Shown piece by piece: positions 41,619 to 48,928 of a stretch of 64,000 bases of DNA. How positions within the stretch are numbered: position 1 is the stretch's first letter; the number at the start of each line of letters is the position of its first letter. The notes under the pieces were generated by a model. It did no database searches. It saw only the letters and a list, made by a program, of their open reading frames with translations, and was not told where the DNA came from. This DNA comes from Streptomyces rugosispiralis (GTDB lineage: Bacteria; Actinomycetota; Actinomycetes; Streptomycetales; Streptomycetaceae). The position numbers were made by a program, and so were the translations under genes. The stretch covers positions 744,001 to 808,000 of the forward strand of contig NZ_JANIAA010000001.1 of the NCBI RefSeq assembly GCF_024505145.1, in the 5' to 3' direction.

Positions 41619-42827
41619 TCAGCGTCCGGGCGCCTCCGCGGAGAGCGCCCGCAGCCGCACCAGAGTGGCCACGGCCAGCAGGGCCACACAGCCAGTGAAG
41701 ATCAGCCCGGCGGACCGCAGCCCGACCGCGACCGTGAGCGCGCCCACGCCGATCACCGGAATCGAGATCGCCAGATACATCAGCACGAACAGGGCGGAGG
41801 TGACCTCGGCGCGGTGGTCGGCCGGGCTGCGCTCCGTCACCACCCGTACGGCCGCGTGGAACGACAGCCCCTGTCCCGTCCCGGCGATGACGGCGCCCAG
41901 CACCAGCAGTTCCAGTGACGCGATCGCCAGCGAGACGGCGATGGCCGCCATACCGGCCACCAGCACCGCGCATCCGCCGGGCAGCGAACGTCCGGGGCCC
42001 AGCCGCCCGCCCAGCGCCTGCCCGGCGATCGAGGCGGCGAACACCGAGAAGGCCACGGCACCGGCGACCGCCAGATTGTGCTCCCCCTCCACCTCGCTCA
42101 GGAACGTGGGCGACACCGAGGTGAACAGGCCCAGCGTGGCGAAGCCCGCGAACCCCGCCATGGCCGCGGCCGTGAACGTCGAGCGCATCTCCTTGGGCAC
42201 CCGCAGCCGCTGCGGCCTCAGCGGCGGACGGCTCCGCCTCCGTACGGTCTCGGGGAGGGCGAGCACCACGGCGGCGCCCACCGCCACCAGCACCAGGTCC
42301 ACCACGAACACCAGCTTCAGCGGGGCCGGGGCGTACTCCGCCAGCACGCCCGCCAGCAGCGGGCCGAGGCCCAGCCCGCCCAGATTGGCCGCGGTCGCGA
42401 GGAGGGTGGCGCCACGGCGCCGGCGCTCGGGTGCCAGCTCGATCACCGTCACGGTGGCGGTGCCGGTGGCCAGACCGGCGGACAGCCCCGACAAGGTGCG
42501 GCCCGCGAACAGCTCCGGCAGTCCCTGGGCGAGGAGGAAGCACACCGCGCTCAGGCCCGACAGCACCAGCGCGGCCAGCATGACGGGCCGTCGCCCGATG
42601 AAGTCGGACACACTTCCGAGCAGCAGCAGCGCGACGATGACCCCAGCCGCGTACACGGCGAAGATCACCGTGACCATGAACGAGGAGAAGCCGAACTCCC
42701 GCTGGTAGAGCGAGTAGAGCGGAGTGGGCAGCGTCGTACCGCACATCGTGACCACGAAGGCGTAGGCGGCCGCGAGGTACGGCCATCCCCTCTCTCCGTC
42801 GTCCGCATCATCACGGCGGCTATCCAT
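41619..42827 (-). CDS. MFS transporter (drug-export type)
   Basis: 402 residues with 12 predicted helices. The MFS signature GSVSDFIGRRPVMLAAL lies in the helix 2-3 loop and the helix 4-5 region reads AGRTLSGLSAGLATGTATVTVIELAP. This resembles Bcr/AraJ-like drug or sugar exporters. The start may be ATG 42827 or GTG 42863; the latter adds 12 residues before the first helix. It is convergent with the EEP gene and divergent from the MscS gene. Confidence 0.85.
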   Translation of the reverse strand: MDSRRDDADDGERGWPYLAAAYAFVVTMCGTTLPTPLYSLYQREFGFSSFMVTVIFAVYAAGVIVALLLLGSVSDFIGRRPVMLAALVLSGLSAVCFLLAQGLPELFAGRTLSGLSAGLATGTATVTVIELAPERRRRGATLLATAANLGGLGLGPLLAGVLAEYAPAPLKLVFVVDLVLVAVGAAVVLALPETVRRRSRPPLRPQRLRVPKEMRSTFTAAAMAGFAGFATLGLFTSVSPTFLSEVEGEHNLAVAGAVAFSVFAASIAGQALGGRLGPGRSLPGGCAVLVAGMAAIAVSLAIASLELLVLGAVIAGTGQGLSFHAAVRVVTERSPADHRAEVTSALFVLMYLAISIPVIGVGALTVAVGLRSAGLIFTGCVALLAVATLVRLRALSAEAPGR

Positions 42828-43119
42828 ACGACCCGATTCCACCACAAAACACCTGTCCGTCACATGCGCTGGCGCGCCGCCCCCCGCCTGGCGGGTTACG
42901 TGCGGTAGCGGCGCAGATCGTTATTCGGCCGTCATCGCATGCGGCAGGATGGCACCTCACGCCGGAGCCGTACACATGTGCGCCCGGCACCCCCCGTAGA
43001 ACCCAGGCACGAACAGGTGACAAGGTGATTCCACAGAACTCCAGACCGGAGGCCGCCCCGACGACGGCATGCCGCACGGCCGCTCCTGACGCGCTCTCCG
43101 GTATAGCGGGCGGTGGCCG

Positions 43120-44181
43120 ATGAACCGGGCTCTCACCTTGCACGATGTCATCGTTGTCGGAGCGGCGCTGGTCTGCGGCGCGGCCGGTGGTGTGCTGTTG
43201 CGCGTGGCGCTGCGCTGGCTGGGTGAGCGGGCCCGCTCCACCCGGTGGAGCGGTGACGACATCATCGTCGACACGCTGCGCACCCTGGCCCCGTGGGCGT
43301 CGATGGCCGCCGGTGTCGCCGCCGCGGCCGCCGCGCTGCCGCTGACCCGCACGGTCCGCCATGACGTCAATCAGGCGCTGGTGGCGGTGCTGATCCTGGT
43401 CACCACGGTCACGGCGGCGCGGGTGGTGGCCGACCTGGTGCGCTCGCTGGCGCTGTCCCGCTCCGGGGTGGCGGGGACGGCCAGCATCTTCGTCAACATC
43501 ACACGGATCGCCGTGCTGGCGATGGGTGTGCTGATCCTGCTGGAGACGCTGGGCGTCTCGATCGCTCCGCTGCTCACCGCACTGGGCGTGGGTGGTCTGG
43601 CGGTCGCCCTGGCACTGCAGGACACCTTGGCCAATCTCTTCGCGGGGGTGCACATCCTGGCCTCCAAGACGGTGCAGCCCGGCCACTACATCCGGCTCAG
43701 CAGCGGGGAGGAGGGGTATGTGGTCGACATCAACTGGCGCAACACGGCGGTGCGGCAGCTGTCGGACAACCTCGTCATCATCCCGAACGCCAAGCTGGGC
43801 AACACCATCATGACCAACTTTCACCAGCCCGAGCAGCAGATGTCGGTCATGGTCCAGGCGAGGGTCGGCTACGGAAGCGATCTGGACCATGTCGAGCGGG
43901 TGACCATCGAGGTCGCCGGGAAGGTGATGTCCGGGGTCGAGGGCGGCGTCGTCGACCACGAGACGAGTGTGCGCTTCCACACCTTCGGAGAGTCCGGCAT
44001 CGACTTCTCGGTGTTTCTGCGGGCCCTGGAGTTCAGCGACCAGTACCTCATCAAGCATGAGTTCATGAAGGAGCTGCACCGCCGGTTCCGCGCCGAGGGC
44101 ATCGAGATCCCGCTGCCCACGCGGACGCTCGTGCTGCCCGATCAGGACCGGGCCCCGCTGCCGGGCCGACCGGCGATCTGA
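43120..44181 (+). CDS. MscS-family mechanosensitive channel
   Basis: 353 residues. N-terminal helices are followed by the pore helix TALGVGGLAVALALQDTLAN and LFAGVHILASKTVQPGHYI, which match MscS TM3 and the start of the beta domain. VRQLSDNLVIIPNAKLGNTIMTNF is the next hallmark, and the C-terminal alpha/beta domain continues to ~340. It should open under membrane tension during osmotic downshock. ATG 43120 lies 256 bp from the divergent MFS gene. Its 3' end runs straight into a heptanucleotide repeat. Confidence 0.93.
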   Translation: MNRALTLHDVIVVGAALVCGAAGGVLLRVALRWLGERARSTRWSGDDIIVDTLRTLAPWASMAAGVAAAAAALPLTRTVRHDVNQALVAVLILVTTVTAARVVADLVRSLALSRSGVAGTASIFVNITRIAVLAMGVLILLETLGVSIAPLLTALGVGGLAVALALQDTLANLFAGVHILASKTVQPGHYIRLSSGEEGYVVDINWRNTAVRQLSDNLVIIPNAKLGNTIMTNFHQPEQQMSVMVQARVGYGSDLDHVERVTIEVAGKVMSGVEGGVVDHETSVRFHTFGESGIDFSVFLRALEFSDQYLIKHEFMKELHRRFRAEGIEIPLPTRTLVLPDQDRAPLPGRPAI

Positions 44182-44188
44182 CGCTCCC

Positions 44189-44244
44189 AGCGGTCAGCGG
44201 TCAGCGGTCAGCCGTCAGCCGTCAGCCGTCAGCCGTCAGCCGTC
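44189..44244. repeat. eight copies of a 7-bp unit (AGCGGTC/AGCCGTC)
   Basis: Three AGCGGTC units are followed by five AGCCGTC units with no interruption. The array fills the space between convergent mscS and response-regulator genes and touches the latter's stop codon. Confidence 0.85.
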
Positions 44245-44941
44245 AAGGCAGCAACCGCCGCTCGGTGGCCACCGCCACCGCCCCGGCCCGGGTCTCGACC
44301 CCCAATTTCCCGTAGATCCGTCCCAGATGGGTCTTGACCGTGGCCTCGCTGATGAACAGCTCCCGGGCGATCTCCCGGTTGCCCAGACCGCGGGCCAGCT
44401 GCCGGAGGATGTCGCGTTCCCGTTCGGACAGCCCGGGGCGCGGGCTGCGCATCCGGGCCAGCACCCGGTCGGCGACCGGGGCCGACAGCGCGGTACGGCC
44501 GGAGGCGGCGTTCCGGATCGCCGTGAACAGCTCCTCCGGCCGCTCGGCCTTGAGCAGATAACCGGTGGCCCCGGCCTCGATGGCGCGGGTGATGTCGGCG
44601 TCGGTGTCGAACATGGTGAGCACCAGCACGCGGGGCGCGGGCGGATCCCCGGAGACCAGTCGCCGGGTGGCGGTCACCCCGTCCATCCCCTCTCCGAGCT
44701 GCAGGTCCATCAGCACCACATCGGGCCGGAGCCGGGTGGCCATGGCGAGGGCCTCCTCGCCACCGCCCGCCTCGCCGACCACCTCGATGCCGTCGGTGCT
44801 GGCCAGCAGCGCCCGCAGTCCGGCCCGCACCACGGCGTGGTCGTCGCAGAGCAGCAGCCGGATGGCGGCCGCGGACGACGGGGACGAGGGGGACGAGGGG
44901 GACGAGGGGGACGAGGGGGACGAGGGCAGGGTCTGGCTCAT
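44243..44941 (-). CDS. NarL/LuxR-type response regulator
   Basis: 232 residues. The receiver domain (about 26-145) contains the acidic pair LCDDHAVVRAGL, phospho-acceptor Asp79 (DVVLMDLQLG) and the conserved Lys of TGYLLKAERPEEL. The C-terminal LuxR HTH (about 165-228) reads LSERERDILRQLARGLGNREI. Before the receiver lies a Ser-Pro-Ser repeat (residues 6-23) coded by a 9-bp tandem repeat. The start overlaps the stop of the histidine-kinase gene (ATGA), a standard cognate pair. Targets may include the divergent genes around 46.3 kb. Confidence 0.92.
   Translation of the reverse strand: MSQTLPSSPSSPSSPSSPSSPSSAAAIRLLLCDDHAVVRAGLRALLASTDGIEVVGEAGGGEEALAMATRLRPDVVLMDLQLGEGMDGVTATRRLVSGDPPAPRVLVLTMFDTDADITRAIEAGATGYLLKAERPEELFTAIRNAASGRTALSAPVADRVLARMRSPRPGLSERERDILRQLARGLGNREIARELFISEATVKTHLGRIYGKLGVETRAGAVAVATERRLLP
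44874..44927. repeat. six in-frame 9-bp units coding Ser-Pro-Ser
   Basis: GACGAGGGG repeats (first and last units vary by one base) lie just after the start codon region of the response-regulator gene. Because the unit is 9 bp, copy-number change alters length but not frame. Confidence 0.8.
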
Positions 44942-46269
44942 GGCGTGGTCTCCACGGGACGGTCGGGGACGAGGGCGGGAAGGGGTTCGACGGGGATCGC
45001 GGCCGAGACGACGGTCCCCTCGCCCGGTGCGGACTCGACGGTGAGCGTGCCGCCCAGCTGCCGTATCCGGGCCCGCATGGCCGGGAGCCCATGGCCGCGC
45101 GAACGGTCCGCGCCGGGGGCCGGGACGGCGTCGGAGTCGAAGCCGCGGCCGTCATCGGCGATGTCCAGACAGATCTGGTCACCCAGGCAGGTCAGGGTGA
45201 GCGCGGCCCGGCTCGCCCCGGCGTGCTCCCGCACATTGGCCAGCGCGCCCTGGGCGATGCGCAGCAGCGCCGCCGCCACCCGCTCGGGCAGCGGGCCGAG
45301 CGGTCCGTCGAGCCGGAAGTCCACCGCCGGTCCGGCGCCGCTCTCCCGTTCGGCGAGCGCGCCGAGCGCCTGGGCCAGGGAGTGCTCGGCGAGGTCGGCC
45401 GGGGCCAGGTCCTGGACGAACCGGCGGGCCTCGGCGAGGCTGCGGGACGCGATCCCCGCGGCGTTCCGCATATGTCCCCGGGCCGCCTCCGGGTCCGTCT
45501 CCCAGGTGCGGTCGGCGGCCTGCAGCAGCATCCGCTGGCTGGACAGGCCCTGGGCGAGGGTGTCGTGGATCTCCGAGGACAGCCGCTGGCGTTCGGCCAG
45601 GATCCCCGCCCGCCGCTCGGTCGCGGCCAGGTCGCGGCGGGTACGGACCAGGTCGTCGATCAGCACCCGCTGCCGGGCCGACTGACGCCGCAGATGGATG
45701 AGGACGGCGGCGGCCACGGCGGCGATGGCGGGCGGCGCGATCAGCGCGTTGGGGTCGAAGCCGTCGTGCATGAACCGCAGTTTGGACGCGACGACCAGCG
45801 CGGTGAGCACGGCGGCCAGGGGCACCGCGAACCGGGTGGGCAGGGTGTGCAGACCGGTGAAGAACAGCGGCATGGCACACCAGGCGGCGCTCGGCGCGAG
45901 GAGCAGCAGCGCGACCCATGCGGCCAGTACCGCGGTCAGCCAGACCAGATAGCGGCCGGAGGGCCGGCCGCCGGGGCTCGGCGCGGGCGCCGGCCACCGG
46001 CCGGGCAGATAGAGCGCGCCGAAGGTCACGAAGAGGGCGATGACCCAGCCGTTGGGCGCGCTGCCGGTGTCGCGGATCAGATAACGGATCAGCGAGGACC
46101 CCAGCAGCAGGAAGAACGCGATGTGCAGGACCGCCGTCAGCCACCGCTCGTCCGGGTCGTCCGGCCCGTCGGACCCGGACCGCCCGGACCACGCCGACCA
46201 CGGTGCCGACCACGCCCCCGGCCGCCGGGTCCACCCGGATCGCCCGCCCGCCCTGACCGCCGACCGCAC
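44938..46269 (-). CDS. sensor histidine kinase (NarL-partner, HisKA_3 type)
   Basis: 443 residues. About five or six membrane helices (45-192) are followed by a HisKA_3 dimerisation region with phospho-acceptor His235 (SSEIHDTLAQGL). The GHKL ATPase domain has an N box around IAQGALANVREHAGAS and a G box DDGRGFD and RGHGLPAMRARI. It autophosphorylates and passes phosphate to the coupled response regulator (4-nt overlap). The sensed signal is probably in or near the membrane, as there is no large extracytoplasmic domain. Confidence 0.92.
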   Translation of the reverse strand: MRSAVRAGGRSGWTRRPGAWSAPWSAWSGRSGSDGPDDPDERWLTAVLHIAFFLLLGSSLIRYLIRDTGSAPNGWVIALFVTFGALYLPGRWPAPAPSPGGRPSGRYLVWLTAVLAAWVALLLLAPSAAWCAMPLFFTGLHTLPTRFAVPLAAVLTALVVASKLRFMHDGFDPNALIAPPAIAAVAAAVLIHLRRQSARQRVLIDDLVRTRRDLAATERRAGILAERQRLSSEIHDTLAQGLSSQRMLLQAADRTWETDPEAARGHMRNAAGIASRSLAEARRFVQDLAPADLAEHSLAQALGALAERESGAGPAVDFRLDGPLGPLPERVAAALLRIAQGALANVREHAGASRAALTLTCLGDQICLDIADDGRGFDSDAVPAPGADRSRGHGLPAMRARIRQLGGTLTVESAPGEGTVVSAAIPVEPLPALVPDRPVETTP

Positions 46270-46378
46270 CCCGGCCCCTCCCCTGCTCTCCGGTCCACCC
46301 GGTTCTTCTGCGATTTCCTCTTGGGTTCGCTTCGGTTCGCTCCCTCAGCCAGTCCTAACGCGCCGGACCGGAGGCCGC

Positions 46379-46396
46379 ATCATCCGATCGGTTGAT
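46379..46396. promoter_or_regulatory. 18-bp near-perfect palindrome upstream of the two-component operon
   Basis: ATCATCCGATCGGTTGAT has symmetric arms with only two mismatched positions. It lies 110 bp upstream of the kinase start and 150 bp upstream of the divergent methyltransferase, so it may be a response-regulator site. Confidence 0.4.
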
Positions 46397-46545
46397 ACGG
46401 CGATCACCCGGACCGCCTCCTGACCGGGGCCGCTCCGCCGATCCCCGCCGCCGCCACCGCGCCCAGGCTGGTACCGACCACGACGACGCGGGAACACATG
46501 GGCCGCCAGACCACCGTGTCCCCACACCAGCACGAGAGAGTCCCC

Positions 46546-47337
46546 ATGCCCACGAAGAACCTCAGTGTCAACCGCTCCGCCCTCGGCCACCGGGTCTCCT
46601 ACGCGCTGCGCCATCCGCAGCGCGTACCGCGCCATATGGTCCGCGCCACCCGGGACGCCTGGCTGCGCTACCGCTACCCGGACCACGTCGCGTACTACCG
46701 CGCGGTGATGCGGTCGGACACCCGCACCAGCCCGGAGGTGGCGGTCGGCAGCCGCAGCCATGAGCGGTGGCTGGCGCTGGGCGCGATGCAGTTCGACTAT
46801 CTCCTCGGCCACGGGCTGCGCCCGGAGCACCGGATGCTGGAGATCGGCTGTGGCAATCTGCGGGCGGGCTGGCGGTTCATCAGCCATCTGGAGCCGGGCC
46901 ACTACTACGGCATCGACATCTCGCCCGACATCCTGGCGGCCGCGCAGGACACTGTGGTGCGCCAGGAGTTGCAGGGCCGCCTGCCCACCCTCACGCCGGT
47001 CCGCGATCTGACGCTGCGCTTCCTGCCCGACGCCCACTTCGACGTGGTGCACGCGCACAGCGTGTTCTCGCACTCGCCGCTGCCGGTCATCGAGGAGTGC
47101 CTGGCGCACGTCGGACGCGTCATGGCGCCCGGCGGCTGGTTCGACTTCACCTTCGACCGCACGGAGGGCGTGGAACACCAGGTGTTGCGGGAGGACTTCT
47201 ACTACCGCACCGAGACGCTCATCGCCCTGGCGGAGAAACACGGTCTGGCCGCGCGCTTCATGGCGGACTGGGAGGAGCTGCCGCACGGCCAGTCGAAGAT
47301 CCGCGTCACCCACCGCGAGGGCGGACGGGCGTCCTGA
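46546..47337 (+). CDS. class I SAM-dependent methyltransferase
   Basis: 263 residues. The SAM-binding strand-loop is MLEIGCGNLRAGW (about 97-109), followed by the acidic ribose-binding strand YYGIDISPDIL and the motif IV-like FDVVHAHSVFSHSP, then GRVMAPGGWFDFTFD. A basic N-terminal ~65 residues precede the core. The acceptor is unknown. ATG 46546 was chosen over ATG 46498 because AGAGAG precedes it. A perfect hairpin (47361-47388) separates it from the graspetide genes, so a role in that pathway is possible but not implied by transcription. Confidence 0.82.
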   Translation: MPTKNLSVNRSALGHRVSYALRHPQRVPRHMVRATRDAWLRYRYPDHVAYYRAVMRSDTRTSPEVAVGSRSHERWLALGAMQFDYLLGHGLRPEHRMLEIGCGNLRAGWRFISHLEPGHYYGIDISPDILAAAQDTVVRQELQGRLPTLTPVRDLTLRFLPDAHFDVVHAHSVFSHSPLPVIEECLAHVGRVMAPGGWFDFTFDRTEGVEHQVLREDFYYRTETLIALAEKHGLAARFMADWEELPHGQSKIRVTHREGGRAS

Positions 47338-47360
47338 CCCGACGGGCGGTCAAACCGGAT

Positions 47361-47388
47361 GATCCGCCTCGGAACACCGAGGCGGATC
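47361..47388 (+). terminator. 12-bp perfect stem, AACA loop
   Basis: GATCCGCCTCGG pairs with CCGAGGCGGATC. It lies 23 bp past the methyltransferase stop. Confidence 0.8.
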
Positions 47389-47496
47389 CGGTGCTTCCCC
47401 GGGACAGGCCGACTATTCGAAGACGCATTTCCTGCGGCATATGTTGCCTTGAGGGCCTGTGACACACTTCATATCGCCCTACACGGGACAAAATCG

Positions 47497-47531
47497 TTGC
47501 TAGAGAGTGCCGTAGACTTTTAGTACGTACT
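47497..47531 (+). promoter_or_regulatory. likely promoter of the graspetide cassette, with a 10-bp palindrome
   Basis: TTGCTA (47497-47502), an 18-bp spacer and TAGTAC (47521-47526) form a credible vegetative promoter in a locally AT-rich stretch. The -10 overlaps AGTACGTACT (47522-47531), a perfect palindrome that could be an operator. Confidence 0.5.
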
Positions 47532-47577
47532 GTTGCGTGGTGGATAGACGAATACATGGAGCACCAAGAGGTCACTC

Positions 47578-47769
47578 ATGCAGCCCTTCGTACTGAAGCA
47601 CGCAATCCCCGCCGAGCGGTCGTCGGCCAGTGTTCCCTACGCCTATAGCGCGGCCCTGCAGTTGAATGTCCTCTCCGACGGCCGTCCGGCCATCGCCGAC
47701 CGGGCGGTGCTGCTGGCGACCGGCACGACCACGTCCACAGCCGGCTCCAAGACGCACTTCGACGACTGA
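47578..47769 (+). CDS. tgmA: graspetide (omega-ester peptide) precursor, TgmA-like
   Basis: 63 residues. The leader starts MQPFVLKHAIPAERS and contains VPYAYSAALQLNVLSDGRPA, both recalled as typical of the SAV_5884-type ATP-grasp target peptides. The C-terminal core TGTTTSTAGSKTHFDD is rich in Thr/Ser/Lys nucleophiles and ends in two Asp, the only acidic residues there. The adjacent ATP-grasp ligase would join Asp carboxyls to Thr/Ser hydroxyls (esters) or the Lys amine (amide), giving up to two side-chain rings. AAGAGG precedes ATG 47578. The gene is 15 bp before the ligase gene. No protease or transporter gene is adjacent. Confidence 0.85.
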   Translation: MQPFVLKHAIPAERSSASVPYAYSAALQLNVLSDGRPAIADRAVLLATGTTTSTAGSKTHFDD

Positions 47770-47784
47770 CCTGCACACATATCG

Positions 47785-48723
47785 ATGACGGTACTCATCC
47801 TGACCTGTCGCCAGGATGTCACTGCCGACTTGGTGGTGGCGGAGCTGCGCGAACAAGGCGTCCCTCTGGTGCGTTTCGATCCGGCCGACCTTCCGGATCG
47901 GGCCGCCCTGTCGGTCGAATTCGACCGTGGCGACTTCACGGGATTTCTGTCGACCGAGGGACGCCTCGTCAGCATCCACGGTGTGCGGTCCATCTGGGTG
48001 CGCCGGCCGGGGCGGCCGGCGGCCCACGCGCCGAATCCGTCGGAGTGGCTGACGGCCGAGTGCGGACAGGCCCTGTACGGGATGCTCTACGCGACAACGG
48101 CACGCTGGATGAACCATCCCGCGGCCGCCGAACCGGCCCGGCACAAACCCTTCCAGTTGCGGGTCGCCCAGCACAGCGGTTTCGCCGTGCCCTCGACTCT
48201 CGTCACCACCTATCCGCGCGCTGCGCGTGATTTCGCCGTCCGGTACTCGGACATCGTGGTGAAATCCGCCTCCGGTCCGCCGTCCGTCGATCCGCCGGTC
48301 GCGCTGCCTACCACCCGTATCGGACCGGACACGGATTTCTCCGATGTCGCGGCCGCGGCGACCCTTCTTCAGCGCTACATTCCCAAAGCGGCGGACATCC
48401 GGCTGATCTGCGTCGGCAGCCAGTTATTCGCCGCTCGCAAGACCGCCGCCTCCGGCCAGGTGGATGGGCGCTATGGCTGTCATGGACACCGCTGGGAACC
48501 CGTGGATGTGCCCGCCAGAATCGCGCGCTCGGTGCATGAGTACATGACGCTCACCGGTCTCGCCTACGGGGCCTTCGACTTCGCCGAGGACGCCGAGGGC
48601 GGGTGGTGGTTCCTGGAGTGCAACCAGGGGGGTCAATTCGGCTTCGTCGAGCTCGAGACCGGTCAGCCCATCGCGGCGGCGGTCGCGTCCTGGCTGGCGG
48701 CCCCGGACGCCGCGCCGCGCTGA
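47785..48723 (+). CDS. tgmB: ATP-grasp graspetide ligase, TgmB-like (SAV_5884/MvdD family)
   Basis: 312 residues. The N-terminal Rossmann-like domain (VLILTCRQDVTADLVVAELRE) and the segment SIWVRRPGRP are followed by the ATP-grasp fold: lysine in DIVVKSASG, adenine-region QRYIPKAADIRLICVG, and metal-binding Asp/Glu/Asn in YGAFDFAEDAEGGWWFLECNQGGQFGF (read in pieces: FDFAED, FLECNQGGQF). This is the macrocyclase of microviridin/graspetide systems. It would activate precursor Asp side chains as acyl-phosphates. It is probably co-expressed with the precursor. The start at 47785 has no strong Shine-Dalgarno site, so translation may depend on the upstream ORF. Confidence 0.88.
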   Translation: MTVLILTCRQDVTADLVVAELREQGVPLVRFDPADLPDRAALSVEFDRGDFTGFLSTEGRLVSIHGVRSIWVRRPGRPAAHAPNPSEWLTAECGQALYGMLYATTARWMNHPAAAEPARHKPFQLRVAQHSGFAVPSTLVTTYPRAARDFAVRYSDIVVKSASGPPSVDPPVALPTTRIGPDTDFSDVAAAATLLQRYIPKAADIRLICVGSQLFAARKTAASGQVDGRYGCHGHRWEPVDVPARIARSVHEYMTLTGLAYGAFDFAEDAEGGWWFLECNQGGQFGFVELETGQPIAAAVASWLAAPDAAPR

Positions 48724-48928
48724 GGGCGGGCCCCGCCGCGTATCCGCCCCCTCGGCCACACACGGTCACGGCCGGTGACACGGAGGAGGGCGCCCCCGGC
48801 CGTGGCCGGGCGGCGCGGGCCGGAGGGCGCCCTGGCGGGCCGGGTACTGCGCCGGACCGGTCCGCCGGTCGTATGGTGAAGTGAGAGTCCGCGCCACCCA
48901 TGGGTTCCAGTCCGCGCGGGAGGTTCCG

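Noticed and set aside
44189..44244. 7-bp array as an origin iteron or CRISPR
   Set aside because: Units are too short, there is no Rep gene or AT-rich unwinding region, and it lies between ordinary convergent genes.
48724..48928. Protease or transporter gene for the graspetide between the ligase and GH15 genes
   Set aside because: The gap is about 200 bp and holds only short GC-rich dyads with no open frame of quality.
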